A DNA stretch of 64,000 nucleotides from a virus: IMG/VR virus record IMGVR_UViG_3300021961_008712, positions 1 through 64,000 of that record. One strand, given 5' to 3'. Of this stretch, positions 1-8,405 are shown in pieces. The notes below the pieces were generated by a model. The model was not told the origin of the DNA. It worked only from the letters and a program-made list of their open reading frames with translations, and did not search any database. The position numbers and the translations under genes were made by a program. Each line of letters starts with the position of its first letter. Position 1 is the stretch's first letter.

Positions 1-207
1 ACAGAAGAAGCTGAAAGACTTAATACTACAACTACTATTGGAACTAATGTTTCTAAGACTGTAATTGGAACATCAGTCAACTTGACTGCAACAACTGTTA
101 ATACATTATTTGGTTCAAGAGTCAGATTACAGACAACCTTAACAGTAGTTGGTAGAGATTCTGGAGCTAGATTAACTATTCCTGTAACCATAACTAAAAC
201 TAACTAA
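1..207 (+). CDS. C-terminal end of a virion-type hypothetical protein (partial)
   Basis: Frame 1 is open from the first base to a TAA at 205-207, giving the last 68 residues of a protein that begins outside the window. The residues are rich in Thr, Val and Asn with alternating beta-strand-like patterns. The next gene starts 2 nt later, so it probably belongs to the same structural operon as the two genes that follow. I do not recognise the family; a tail or baseplate structural role is inferred from position only. Confidence 0.6.
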   Translation, partial: TEEAERLNTTTTIGTNVSKTVIGTSVNLTATTVNTLFGSRVRLQTTLTVVGRDSGARLTIPVTITKTN

Positions 208-209
208 TC

Positions 210-1256
210 ATGTCATTTAAAAGATTCGATGCAGAAGATGTAGTAGTAAGTGCAGAGTCAGTCTCTACACCAGTATGGACAGGTAATAAGACTACTCTAA
301 CAGGCTTCTATACATCATCAACACAAACCGGAGGTTCATCCGGTGACTATTACTACGATGTTTTTCAAACAGGCTCAGCACTTGACGAAGCTAGAGTACA
401 ATTCTCTCTAGCATATGGTCATAAAAAAGGATCTGGTAGCTTGTACTATAACCCTAACGTTCCTGGTAAAACTCCTTCTTCTACAATTTATGGTCAATAT
501 AGATCATTAATTCTAGGAGATGAAGATTCTGATTTCGTATTTGGAGGAGTAGCTTCTGAACAATTTTATGCTATCAGTATTGAGAGAGCTAGATTTAAAG
601 AAAAACTTTTACCTGGTACACTAACCTTGACTCTAGAACATTCTGCAAGTAACGGAAGAATTTACAGCAGAACACTTACTGACAACAGTCAGGTAGCTAG
701 TACTGTAACGTTTACAGATGCTGGTAGAGTTTACGAATTAGTTTCCGGTTCATTAGGAGTAGTCAATACTTCTTTAAATAATAATGGATATACAGTATCG
801 AAAGGTTCTTACGGAAAGATACTACCTGATATCGGAGTAGTATTACTAAACGTAAATGCTTTAAACGAATCACCTGTGAGTGGTGGTCTTAGATTTGAAG
901 CTAACGAATTATCCAACAGAATTATTTACTCAGGAAGTAAGAGTAACCTACAACAAGGATACGATTTATTTAGAAGAGGAGGAGGCTTTAGAATTCAATC
1001 AGAAGAAACTATTTCTTCTAACTTCGTATTTGTTAGAGCAAGAAACGGAGAATTTAACTACTCAACAAACCCATCTCTAATTACAGGATCAGGAGAAATA
1101 AGACACTCTGTTATGATTGATTCACCTCAATCATATGTTACTGCAGTTGGACTGTATAATGATAACAACGACCTACTTGCTGTTGCTAAGCTTTCTAGAC
1201 CTTTATTAAAGGACTTTACAAAAGAGGCATTAGTAAGAGTTAAGCTTGATTATTAA
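210..1256 (+). CDS. Virion structural protein, paralogue of the next gene
   Basis: 348 residues, no membrane segment, beta-rich and Gly/Ser/Tyr-rich. Its last 50 or so residues (from about 300: SPQSYVTAVGLYNDNNDLLA, then a KLSRPLLKDF-like stretch ending VKLDY) match the end of the next protein (PYVTSIGLYNDANELIAIAK ... VVKLDL). The pair therefore share a C-terminal domain and probably arose by duplication. It lies 3 nt from its paralogue and directly upstream of two chaperone-tailed fibre genes, so a baseplate or tail-periphery role is likely. I recall similar C-termini in marine T4-like phage structural proteins, but the exact function is unknown. Confidence 0.7.
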   Translation: MSFKRFDAEDVVVSAESVSTPVWTGNKTTLTGFYTSSTQTGGSSGDYYYDVFQTGSALDEARVQFSLAYGHKKGSGSLYYNPNVPGKTPSSTIYGQYRSLILGDEDSDFVFGGVASEQFYAISIERARFKEKLLPGTLTLTLEHSASNGRIYSRTLTDNSQVASTVTFTDAGRVYELVSGSLGVVNTSLNNNGYTVSKGSYGKILPDIGVVLLNVNALNESPVSGGLRFEANELSNRIIYSGSKSNLQQGYDLFRRGGGFRIQSEETISSNFVFVRARNGEFNYSTNPSLITGSGEIRHSVMIDSPQSYVTAVGLYNDNNDLLAVAKLSRPLLKDFTKEALVRVKLDY

Positions 1257-1259
1257 TGA

Positions 1260-2273
1260 ATGAGCGCCTTCAAAAAACTGAATCGTCAAGACGTATATGT
1301 TTCTGATTACTCTGCACGTAAACAGTGGGTTGCTAGTGGAAGTTTATTAACTACCTATAACATAGAAACACTTAGGGGCTTTTCTGGTTCTACACCAGGC
1401 TTCCCCTATCCCTCTGACTTACGTAATAACAGATACGAGAAACTTGTATACGATAGCATCAACCACGGCTACTACGCCGATGGTATTGGTGCAGGCGTGT
1501 TTAGTGGTTCTAGAGATTTATCTCTTCAAACTACATTAACAGTTAGCGGCGCTAGAGATATTAAATCTGAAGTAGGAGTTATATCAATACCTAGAGACGT
1601 ATTTGGTACTTTTGTAGTACCTAAAACTTTTGAATTTAAACCTCTATTTGAAACTGACTACGATGAATTTGTAATTGACGGATATTGTCAAGATAGATTC
1701 TCAGGAGAGGATCAATTTATAGAACATCCCAACTACTGGTATAGTTCTAATCCTATAGATACAGATGATTATCTAGCAAATGAAGATTCATACGTAGAGG
1801 AAGACTATACTGATATTGATAGAGGCCAACAGCGTATAGAAATAGTTGATGACGGTAACGGAGGATTAATTTTTTCTGGGTCAGAATTTAATTATACAGA
1901 ACCTAAAAAAATTGTTGGCGATATTATTTATAATCAAGGGCTGGCCATAATAACAGACACAGACGTTGCTAGATATTTAAGTACTTATTCTAGACATATA
2001 CTGCGATGGAAATCAAACCAACCTATTTATACATATAACGTTCATTGTAAGGTTAAAGATTCTGAAATGAATTTTACATACAACCCATCAGCACAGACAG
2101 GCTCAAATGGGGTGATAGCGAGCAACGTAACAGGAAGTATGTTCTCGCCTTATGTAACTTCGATAGGACTATATAATGATGCAAATGAATTAATAGCAAT
2201 TGCAAAGACAAATAGACCGATTCAGAAAACCCAAAACAGTGACATGACATTTGTTGTAAAATTAGACCTATAA
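1260..2273 (+). CDS. Virion structural protein, paralogue of the previous gene
   Basis: 337 residues. The N-terminal start MSAFKKLNRQDVYVSDYSA parallels MSFKRFDAEDVVVSAESVS of the upstream protein, and the C-terminal YVTSIGLYNDANELIAIAKT block is shared too. Both ends are thus homologous while the middle has diverged. The middle is acidic (a run of Asp/Glu near residues 180-200). The stop codon overlaps the ATG of the next fibre gene by one base, indicating translational coupling. It is probably a tail or baseplate component; no enzyme motif is visible. Confidence 0.7.
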   Translation: MSAFKKLNRQDVYVSDYSARKQWVASGSLLTTYNIETLRGFSGSTPGFPYPSDLRNNRYEKLVYDSINHGYYADGIGAGVFSGSRDLSLQTTLTVSGARDIKSEVGVISIPRDVFGTFVVPKTFEFKPLFETDYDEFVIDGYCQDRFSGEDQFIEHPNYWYSSNPIDTDDYLANEDSYVEEDYTDIDRGQQRIEIVDDGNGGLIFSGSEFNYTEPKKIVGDIIYNQGLAIITDTDVARYLSTYSRHILRWKSNQPIYTYNVHCKVKDSEMNFTYNPSAQTGSNGVIASNVTGSMFSPYVTSIGLYNDANELIAIAKTNRPIQKTQNSDMTFVVKLDL

Positions 2274-2908
2274 TGATAAAATTTAGAGCAAATAAGGGAC
2301 AAGCATTAACGTACGCCGAAATGGATACGAACTTAGGTTCATTCTATTACTCGAGCTCTATTGCTGGTAGCGACCTATACCTACACTATACGAGTAGTTT
2401 AAACGTCCCTGTAAACCAATCTTCACATAGAATTCCTTTATCAGTAGGTACTGTTGCGGGAACTGTATGGAATGTACAGTACAATAATAACAATAACCTA
2501 GCAGGAGCAGCAGACTTCATTTATAGCGGCTCTAAAGTAGGTATTAATACATCAGTAGAAAATTTAACCTATAACCTAGAAGTTTCCGGTAGTATTAGAG
2601 CATCCGATGGTTTACTATCAAACTCTGACGAAAGGTTAAAAGAAAATATTTATCCTATAGACAATGCATTATCGAGAGTAGGACAGATAGAAGGAGTATA
2701 CTTTAATTGGAAAGATCAACCAGAAAGACAGGTCGGGGTAATAGCCCAAAACGTACAGAAAGTCCTTCCAGAAGTTGTTTCGGAAGATAATAATTCATAC
2801 CTTTCTGTAGACTACTCTAAAATTGTTCCTCTTCTAGTTGAAGCTATTAATGAACAAAATAGCATTATAATGGATTTAGAAGAAAGAATATCTAAATTAG
2901 AAAAGTAA
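2273..2908 (+). CDS. Short tail fibre protein with S74 intramolecular chaperone domain
   Basis: 211 residues. The start (KFRANKGQALTYAEMDTN) is a module shared with the next fibre gene. The C-terminal half carries the peptidase S74 (endosialidase-type) chaperone: SDERLKENI near residue 117, then GVIAQNVQKVLPEVV and a terminal coiled coil ending in LEERISKLEK. In this family the chaperone helps trimerise the fibre and then cuts itself off at the Ser of the SD-x-R-L-K motif. Only about 110 residues precede it, so this is a small fibre or fibre-tip protein. It acts outside the cell in host recognition. Confidence 0.85.
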   Translation: MIKFRANKGQALTYAEMDTNLGSFYYSSSIAGSDLYLHYTSSLNVPVNQSSHRIPLSVGTVAGTVWNVQYNNNNNLAGAADFIYSGSKVGINTSVENLTYNLEVSGSIRASDGLLSNSDERLKENIYPIDNALSRVGQIEGVYFNWKDQPERQVGVIAQNVQKVLPEVVSEDNNSYLSVDYSKIVPLLVEAINEQNSIIMDLEERISKLEK

Positions 2909-2909
2909 G

Positions 2910-4817
2910 ATGGCAATCAAATTAAGAGGAGATAAAGGACAAGCATTAACACACCTAGAGTTAGATAACAACTTTAGATCCTTTTTCTATTCTGCTTCAT
3001 ATAGCGGAACATCAATTTATTTATATACTTCCGCTTCTCTTAATAACGAGATTCAACTACCTATTGCTCCTCCTGCTGGATACGATTACCATATTCAATT
3101 TAAAGAAGGTAACGAACCATCAGGTGCTAATGCCTTAGTTTCTTCTTCTGCTAACTTTTTATATGACTATAGACAATCAGCATTAAAAAATACTGGTTCT
3201 TTTTATAACGTAGGAAATGCAACAATAGATGGAGATTTAGTTGTAACAGGTACAGTTACTGCTCAAGAAATGAGAACTGAGTTCAATAATGCTTCTATAG
3301 TATTTGACTCAGGTTCAACTAAGTTTGGAAACTCATTTGATGATACGCATGCCTTTACTGGTAGTTTAGAAGTAGAAGGAAGTATAACAGGGTCAGATGC
3401 TTACATAGACGGATGGGGAAGTGTTTCTGCTTCTTTTGCCTCTAATTTAAGATTTTCTACCGATGCTTCAGCTTCCCTTGCAGCAGACATAGTAGCCAAC
3501 AGCGCTTCACTTGCAGCAGACATAACCGCTAATAGTGCTTCAGCAGCAGCTACATACCTACTTAATACAACAGATACATTTACAGGAGACTTAACGGTAA
3601 CAGGTAGAATTAATGCAGTTGAAATAAATACTACCTATGTAAGCTCTTCTATTTTATACAACTCAGGTTCAAACATCTTTGGTGATGCAGCATCAGACAA
3701 ACATATCTTTACCGGTAGTATTGTCACACAACAAGCAATAACTGGTTCTGATGTTAGAATTAACCAATGGGGTAGTGTATCAGCTTCGTTAGCAAGTATC
3801 AATACAACTATTGGAGCTCTATCAACAGACTATAATGATTTACAGAACATACCTACTGGTATAGTTTCTTCTTCAATTCAAGTTAAGAGCTTATTACCAG
3901 CATCTGTAGTTTCTGGATCAGTTCAAGTTAAGAAATTATTACCAGCATCTGTAGTTTCTGGATCAGTTTTATCTTCTCCTAACCAAGGTACAGTTAGACT
4001 AACCACTAACGGAGTATCGGGAGGAAATATTGATACCGGACTACAAACAGCAGATAGCCCTACATTTGTTGATTTAACTTTAAACGGATTTACTTCCGTA
4101 TCTTCTTCTTTAGCAGCTTTAACTGCAGGCACTATTACAATTAATAATGATGCTAATAATAGAATATTAACTGCTAATGGTGATAGTACACTCAATGGTG
4201 AAGCTAATTTAACATTTGACGGAACTACTCTTACTATTGGTAGCACAGAGTTAACTAACTATACATCTGCCAATACTGATATCGTAGGATTAGTTAACGG
4301 ATCTAATTTCGGTACAATAATCGAAGGACAAGCCAACGGACACGTAGTAGTTGGTGTTAGAGACAATGATACTAGTGATTCATTCTCAGTAATTTCTGGA
4401 GACGGAGATTATTATGCTTATGGAGCAGCCTACGACAAACTTTTATTCCAGACTAAAGCCGGTCTTACAACAGTAGGAACTAACTTAACCGTTTCTGGAT
4501 CAGTCAACGTTACAGGAGATATCACTGCATACCATACATCTGACTCTAGGTTAAAAGATAATGTTACACCTATAGCTGATGCATTAGTTAAAATAAATCA
4601 AATTGGAGGATATGAATTTGACTGGAATGGTAATTCTGAGCATAGCGGTCACGATGTTGGTGTTATTGCTCAAGAAATTGAAAAAGTGCTGCCAGAAGTA
4701 GTAGCAGAAAGAGATAATGGATATAAAGCAGTACGTTATGAAAAAATAGTCGCGTTATTAATACAAGCTGTTAAAGAGCAGCAACTTCAGATTGATGAGC
4801 TTAAAAGTAAGCTCTAG
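2910..4817 (+). CDS. Tail fibre protein with S74 intramolecular chaperone domain
   Basis: 635 residues. It begins with LRGDKGQALTHLELDNNFRS, homologous to the N-terminus of the previous gene and probably the attachment module. The middle is Ser/Thr/Asn-rich fibre sequence with repeated GDLTVTG and TGSDxxIxxWGSVSAS motifs and a tandem 15-residue repeat (VKxLLPASVVSGSVQ) near residues 325-352. The last 100 or so residues are an S74 chaperone: TSDSRLKDNV, HDVGVIAQEIEKVLPEVV, then a coiled coil. The nearby upstream fibre shares both ends, so the two are duplicates with different shafts. Confidence 0.88.
   Translation: MAIKLRGDKGQALTHLELDNNFRSFFYSASYSGTSIYLYTSASLNNEIQLPIAPPAGYDYHIQFKEGNEPSGANALVSSSANFLYDYRQSALKNTGSFYNVGNATIDGDLVVTGTVTAQEMRTEFNNASIVFDSGSTKFGNSFDDTHAFTGSLEVEGSITGSDAYIDGWGSVSASFASNLRFSTDASASLAADIVANSASLAADITANSASAAATYLLNTTDTFTGDLTVTGRINAVEINTTYVSSSILYNSGSNIFGDAASDKHIFTGSIVTQQAITGSDVRINQWGSVSASLASINTTIGALSTDYNDLQNIPTGIVSSSIQVKSLLPASVVSGSVQVKKLLPASVVSGSVLSSPNQGTVRLTTNGVSGGNIDTGLQTADSPTFVDLTLNGFTSVSSSLAALTAGTITINNDANNRILTANGDSTLNGEANLTFDGTTLTIGSTELTNYTSANTDIVGLVNGSNFGTIIEGQANGHVVVGVRDNDTSDSFSVISGDGDYYAYGAAYDKLLFQTKAGLTTVGTNLTVSGSVNVTGDITAYHTSDSRLKDNVTPIADALVKINQIGGYEFDWNGNSEHSGHDVGVIAQEIEKVLPEVVAERDNGYKAVRYEKIVALLIQAVKEQQLQIDELKSKL
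3879..3968 (+). repeat. Tandem 45-nt direct repeat inside a fibre gene
   Basis: Two adjacent 45-nt copies (3879-3923 and 3924-3968) are identical except for a few bases near position 10 of the unit. They encode two copies of a VKxLLPASVVSGSVQ-like unit in the fibre shaft. The near identity suggests recent slippage or unequal recombination. Confidence 0.85.
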
Positions 4818-4835
4818 CGACACAAACCTAAACAT

Positions 4836-5333
4836 ATGAACATGCCAACACTACCTACCTGGTCTTTTCAGGGTAGGCTTATAACAGATATTTCAGACAT
4901 GCCGCAAGGCACTTATGGTTTTATTTACGAAACATTACATAAGCCAACCGGCTTAAAGTATATAGGAAAAAAAGTACTATTCTTTGAGCGAAACAAAAGA
5001 CTTGGAAAAAGAGCCCTTGAAGCCTTGAGAGAGGAAAGAAAGGCAAATGGGATTGGAGGAAGAACTCCTTTAAAAGAAAAAGTGGTAACAGAATCAGATT
5101 GGAAAGATTATTATGGATCCCATCCACAAATTATAAAGTTAGTAAAAGAATCAAAAGATCTACGTGAAGATTTTGAGCGTAGAATATTAGATTTTGTACC
5201 AAATAAAAAGCTTTTAACGTATTTTGAATGTAAACACCTATTTATAAATGAAGTACTAGAGAATAGAACCAATTACATTAATGATAACGTACTTGGTAAA
5301 TTTTACAGGAAAGATTTTATACCAGAAGATTAA
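4836..5333 (+). CDS. GIY-YIG-like endonuclease (Seg-type)
   Basis: 165 residues. Near residues 27-46 it has YGFIYETLHKPTGLKYIGKK, which fits the GIY-YIG nuclease pattern (a G-[FI]-Y strand, then K-Y-I-G) seen in T4 Seg homing endonucleases and related phage proteins. A basic Arg/Lys-rich stretch follows, and a Glu-rich helix (EDFERRILDFV) may supply the catalytic Glu. It sits alone between a fibre gene and a virion-type gene, as free-standing homing endonucleases do. Two in-frame ATGs (4836, 4842) are possible starts. Homing activity is inferred; a simple phage nuclease is the alternative. Confidence 0.6.
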   Translation: MNMPTLPTWSFQGRLITDISDMPQGTYGFIYETLHKPTGLKYIGKKVLFFERNKRLGKRALEALREERKANGIGGRTPLKEKVVTESDWKDYYGSHPQIIKLVKESKDLREDFERRILDFVPNKKLLTYFECKHLFINEVLENRTNYINDNVLGKFYRKDFIPED

Positions 5334-5335
5334 TT

Positions 5336-6121
5336 ATGATACAGTTAAGAGAAATAGTTGGACTACCATCACTACAGTACCATTTAGACAATGGTCTCAC
5401 CTTATCTGAGAATGTCTACCGTTATAGCTCTGATGCCTTTATACAGTTATTCGCTGAGGCAAGACAAGCGTGGAGAGACGGTTATATCACACTTAATGAG
5501 CAAGATGAAGACCTTTTAGAAACCACTGACATCGGAGAGTACGGAGATTACAACGGTATGAAAGTTCCTTTAGATCTTCCAATGGTCTCTACAAAATATA
5601 ATCCACTATTCGAAATTGGCGCTCTAATTGATGAAATGATTGAGAACGAGGATACAATTGACGAAGCAGCCTCTATTGAGGAAATGATCGATTATGATCT
5701 AGTAAAAGAGTTAGTCGAATCAATTGGTGGCCAAATCGATATGGACAGATTCAGAAAAGCAGTTAAAGTGAATAACGAATCTTTTGATTATTCTGGATTT
5801 GACTTATTAAAAGCCTCAGTAGGGTATATGAACGAATCTGAATACCAAGGTAAAAAGGTTCAGTTAAATAAACCTAAAAGAGGAGGCTCTAAAAAATTCT
5901 ACGTTTACGTAAAGAATAAAAAAGGAAATGTACAGAAAGTATCATTTGGTGATACTGGTCTTTCAGTTAAATTTAAACAAAAAGGAGCAAGAGCTTCATT
6001 TGCTGCAAGACATAAATGTGATACTAAGAAAGATAAAACAAAAGCTGGCTACTGGTCTTGTAACATCGGACGTTACTGGAAATCATTAGGCGGTAGTTCT
6101 AACTTCTCAGGATACTGGTAA
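5336..6121 (+). CDS. Phage protein with conserved Cys/His basic C-terminal module
   Basis: 261 residues. The N-terminus (MIQLREIVGLPSL) weakly resembles the N-terminal tag described for other genes here but has no (I/L)-x-E site. The middle is acidic and Glu/Asp/Ile-rich. The C-terminal 75 or so residues, with VSFGDTGLSVKFKQKGARAS, ARHKCDTKKDKTKAGYWSC and a GRYWKSLGG tail, match a module that recurs in many phage proteins (I recall it as DUF5872; not verified). The two Cys, the His and the many Lys/Arg could bind metal or nucleic acid. Its stop codon overlaps the next ATG by one base. Function unknown; an internal or structural role is plausible. Confidence 0.65.
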   Translation: MIQLREIVGLPSLQYHLDNGLTLSENVYRYSSDAFIQLFAEARQAWRDGYITLNEQDEDLLETTDIGEYGDYNGMKVPLDLPMVSTKYNPLFEIGALIDEMIENEDTIDEAASIEEMIDYDLVKELVESIGGQIDMDRFRKAVKVNNESFDYSGFDLLKASVGYMNESEYQGKKVQLNKPKRGGSKKFYVYVKNKKGNVQKVSFGDTGLSVKFKQKGARASFAARHKCDTKKDKTKAGYWSCNIGRYWKSLGGSSNFSGYW

Positions 6122-6249
6122 TGGCAAGAGGTCAACACTCATCCCCGCAGAGAACTAAGTACGGTAAACGTAAAAAGTCTCAAAATAAATTATTAAAGCT
6201 TTTAAAGCATAATAACTCGGTTTTAATTAAATTAAATGCGACCTTATAA
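6121..6249 (+). CDS. Small very basic protein (42 aa)
   Basis: Starts MARGQHSSPQRTKYGKRKKS, contains many Lys/Arg, and ends IKLNATL. It overlaps the upstream stop by one base and the next gene by 14 nt, so it looks translationally coupled. Two other tiny Lys/Arg-rich proteins occur in this window (6491 and 13660). Such peptides may be DNA-binding or internal head proteins, but no function can be assigned from sequence. Confidence 0.55.
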   Translation: MARGQHSSPQRTKYGKRKKSQNKLLKLLKHNNSVLIKLNATL

Positions 6250-6490
6250 AGAAGAAGAGCAAGACGGTTTTGTTATCAGAGAATTCTCTCAAGATATTTC
6301 CCCTATAGAATTAGTATGGCATAGAGACAGGGAAGACAGAATAGTCGAAGCCCTGCATGAGACTGATTGGAAGTTTCAATTGGATAACGAATTCCCGGTC
6401 TTTATTGATAAGCTATTTATTCCTAAAGAGACGTATCACCGTCTTATAAAAGGAACAGGTAATTTAAAAGTTAAAATCACAAAGTTGTAA
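6236..6490 (+). CDS. Small cupin-like conserved phage protein
   Basis: 84 residues. It has VWHRDREDR near residues 27-35 and a YHRLIKGTGNLKVKI end near 67-81. The His-x-Asp-x-Glu and later His spacing, with short beta strands and a FIPKETYHRL turn, resembles a single cupin barrel with a possible metal site (H29, D31 or E33, H68). I recall this as a conserved hypothetical in marine T4-like phages. Substrate and role are unknown. It abuts the next gene with no gap. Confidence 0.6.
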   Translation: MRPYKEEEQDGFVIREFSQDISPIELVWHRDREDRIVEALHETDWKFQLDNEFPVFIDKLFIPKETYHRLIKGTGNLKVKITKL

Positions 6491-6640
6491 ATGGCAGCAA
6501 AATCAACAAAAGGTATTCAATTCAATACCTACAGAGTAAAATCTAAAGTATCAAGACCAGGCGTACATGCTAAAACAAAACAATCTAGCAACAAAGGGTC
6601 TAAAAATTACGTTAAGCCGTATAGAGGACAAGGAAAATAA
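6491..6640 (+). CDS. Small basic phage protein (49 aa)
   Basis: Starts MAAKSTKGIQFNTYRVKSKV, continues SRPGVHAKTK and ends NYVKPYRGQGK. It is strongly basic. The SRPGVHAK and YRGQGK motifs recur in small proteins of T4-like marine phages, as far as I recall. It begins directly after the previous stop and ends 2 nt before the glycosyltransferase. The role is unknown; RNA, DNA or capsid binding is possible from its charge. Confidence 0.6.
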   Translation: MAAKSTKGIQFNTYRVKSKVSRPGVHAKTKQSSNKGSKNYVKPYRGQGK

Positions 6641-6642
6641 AA

Positions 6643-7533
6643 ATGAAACCGAGCGTACATGAATTTGGCGCCCAAGGTATATACGTTATAAGTGATCCTA
6701 AAAATTTAGAGAGAAGAAAACGTTTCGTAGATAGCTGGGGCATATTTGATGACTTTAGCTACAAGTTTGTTGATGCTATTATGGGTGATGATATCGATGT
6801 AGATGCATTAATAAAAGAAGAACGTTTAAAAGAGTTTTGGTGCGGTGAAGGAGCAATATCGAAAAATATATTAGGTTGCTTCTTATCTCATAGATCTGTA
6901 TGGGAGCATATTTTAAAAACTCAAGAAAGAATTACCGAAACTAGCTACTTCCTAATTATGGAAGATGACGCTATTCCAACTGAACATTTTACTAAAGAAG
7001 CTTTTACTAACGGAGAGTTTAGAAAGGTATTAAAGTTTATTGAAAGAAACTCAGTAGACTGTTTTTGGTGGGGTAGAGCTTCTGAAAAAGTATCAGGTAA
7101 CTACTATAATAAACATATTAAGATACCTGACCCATGGCAAGGGTTTGGTGCACATGCCTATATGGTTAATCATAGTATGCTTTTAGAGCTTTTAAAATGC
7201 TCTTATCAAATCACTCACCCTGCAGACGTTTTTATAGACATAGTATGCTATAACGATAAAAGATATTTTAGTCCAAATTGGTCATATATCAGACAACACT
7301 CTCATATACTTCATACAAGATTTATGCCATTTAATCATCCTAATAGAATCTGGGGCAGTACAACTCAACCTGATTGGGAAGATTATGATACAAGGCACTA
7401 TGATGGGTTATACGAAAATGTAGCACCTGGTTTTAAAGAGTACATATCATCAGCTGAGAAGAAAAGTTTAGAAAATGGACCTACAGGTATATCGTTCAAA
7501 TTTAATCAAGTCAGTGAGAATAGTCTTTTATAA
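6643..7533 (+). CDS. Glycosyltransferase family 25 (LPS-type)
   Basis: 296 residues. The GT25 signature is clear: an N-terminal IYVISDPKNLERRKRF strand-turn, then GCFLSHRSVWEHIL near residue 80, then YFLIMEDDAIPT with the metal-binding Glu-Asp-Asp near residue 105. The family (Pfam Glyco_transf_25) transfers galactose or related sugars onto LPS or proteins. It stands apart from the 50-64 kb glycan cluster, between small basic genes and tagged internal-protein candidates. It may modify host surface glycan or virion protein; the acceptor is not predictable. Confidence 0.82.
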   Translation: MKPSVHEFGAQGIYVISDPKNLERRKRFVDSWGIFDDFSYKFVDAIMGDDIDVDALIKEERLKEFWCGEGAISKNILGCFLSHRSVWEHILKTQERITETSYFLIMEDDAIPTEHFTKEAFTNGEFRKVLKFIERNSVDCFWWGRASEKVSGNYYNKHIKIPDPWQGFGAHAYMVNHSMLLELLKCSYQITHPADVFIDIVCYNDKRYFSPNWSYIRQHSHILHTRFMPFNHPNRIWGSTTQPDWEDYDTRHYDGLYENVAPGFKEYISSAEKKSLENGPTGISFKFNQVSENSLL

Positions 7534-7534
7534 A

Positions 7535-7543
7535 CTATTTATT
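7535..7543 (+). promoter_or_regulatory. CTATTTATT promoter-like motif
   Basis: One base off the recurring CTATTTATA motif, in the gap 34 nt upstream of the 7569 gene. See the finding on this motif; promoter function is inferred from repeated position only. Confidence 0.35.
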
Positions 7544-7568
7544 AATGGATAACATAACCTGATTTATA

Positions 7569-7928
7569 ATGAAGCTTTCAGATATTATTCTTAACGAAGA
7601 ACCAGGACCTAGACAAGCTACAGTGAAGCTAAGCGAGCTAACTATGGATGTACTAGCTTCTACACTTGGTAAACCCCCGTATAATCTTCCTAACACGGAT
7701 GATTCTTCTTCATCAATTTATACCGAAACTCAATTAGGGTATTGGAAATCACTTATGGAGAAAAGATATGGAGATTTTAATTTGAGAATAGATGCTGAAG
7801 CAGGGTACTGGGAGAAAGTTAAAATACTTGACGATAGGTTTATATCAGATAAGAATAGATACACAGCTGGTAAAGCAGCTTGGTTAGATAAAGAAAGACA
7901 AGCCGGAAGAACTTCTGGTTTAGATTAA
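7569..7928 (+). CDS. Predicted internal virion protein with N-terminal targeting tag
   Basis: 119 residues. The start MKLSDIILNEEPGP carries the recurring tag with an L-N-E potential gp21 cleavage site. The remainder is soluble, with an aromatic helix (TQLGYWKSLMEKRYGDFNL) and charged segments. No domain is recognised. It follows a promoter-like motif, and the next gene, which has the same tag, begins 5 nt after its stop. Internal-protein status is inferred from the tag; function after delivery is unknown. Confidence 0.6.
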   Translation: MKLSDIILNEEPGPRQATVKLSELTMDVLASTLGKPPYNLPNTDDSSSSIYTETQLGYWKSLMEKRYGDFNLRIDAEAGYWEKVKILDDRFISDKNRYTAGKAAWLDKERQAGRTSGLD

Positions 7929-7933
7929 AATGT

Positions 7934-8362
7934 ATGAGACTATCACACGTCATATTAGGAGAAATACTTTACTACAATCCTGAGTTTGAAAAAGAAATTG
8001 ACAAAATAAAGGATCAAGGCGGTAAGTACCTAGGTTCAGGTGATTACGGATCAGCTTATTTACTTAACGGACGTGTCTATAAAGTAACCACAGACGAAAT
8101 AGAATTAGAACACGCCCACATCCTTAAGGGTAAAAAAACAAACAACTTTGCTTACATCTACGATGCTGAAACGTTAGGTCCTAAGTTAGGTATTATTCAA
8201 CTTGAAGTCTTAGGAGATTTCAAAGGAGAGATACCAGAAGAGTGGATCGATGCTACAGAAGCAGAAGCAGAAAGACTAGGATTAGATCCTGAAGAATTAG
8301 ATATAAGACCCTCTAATGTAATGATTAATCAAAAAAATCATTTAAAATTAGTTGATATTTAG
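7934..8362 (+). CDS. Mini protein-kinase-like protein with N-terminal targeting tag
   Basis: 142 residues. The tag MRLSHVILGEI contains an L-G-E site. Kinase-fold motifs follow in order: a Gly-rich loop YLGSGDYGSAY (33-42), VYKVT with the ATP-anchoring Lys about 50, an alpha-C-like Glu in EIELEHAHIL, a catalytic-loop-like LDIRPSNVM (D123, N128) and LKLVDI (D141) as the DFG equivalent. The protein ends right after this Asp, so the activation loop and most of the C-lobe are missing and total length is about half that of a normal kinase. All four key catalytic positions are nevertheless present. It is either a minimal kinase or a degenerate ATP-binding relative. Confidence 0.65.
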   Translation: MRLSHVILGEILYYNPEFEKEIDKIKDQGGKYLGSGDYGSAYLLNGRVYKVTTDEIELEHAHILKGKKTNNFAYIYDAETLGPKLGIIQLEVLGDFKGEIPEEWIDATEAEAERLGLDPEELDIRPSNVMINQKNHLKLVDI

Positions 8363-8405
8363 AAATATTTTTCTTATATTACAAGTAATAGTTACGGATT
8401 AACGA

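Noticed and set aside
880-1080. 66-residue ORF in another frame inside the 210-1256 gene
   Set aside because: Lies entirely inside a supported gene in another frame and has no independent spacing or motif.
3923-4246. Minus-strand ORF opposite the fibre gene
   Set aside because: A product of the repetitive Ser/Val codons of the fibre read backwards; no minus-strand gene is supported anywhere in the window.
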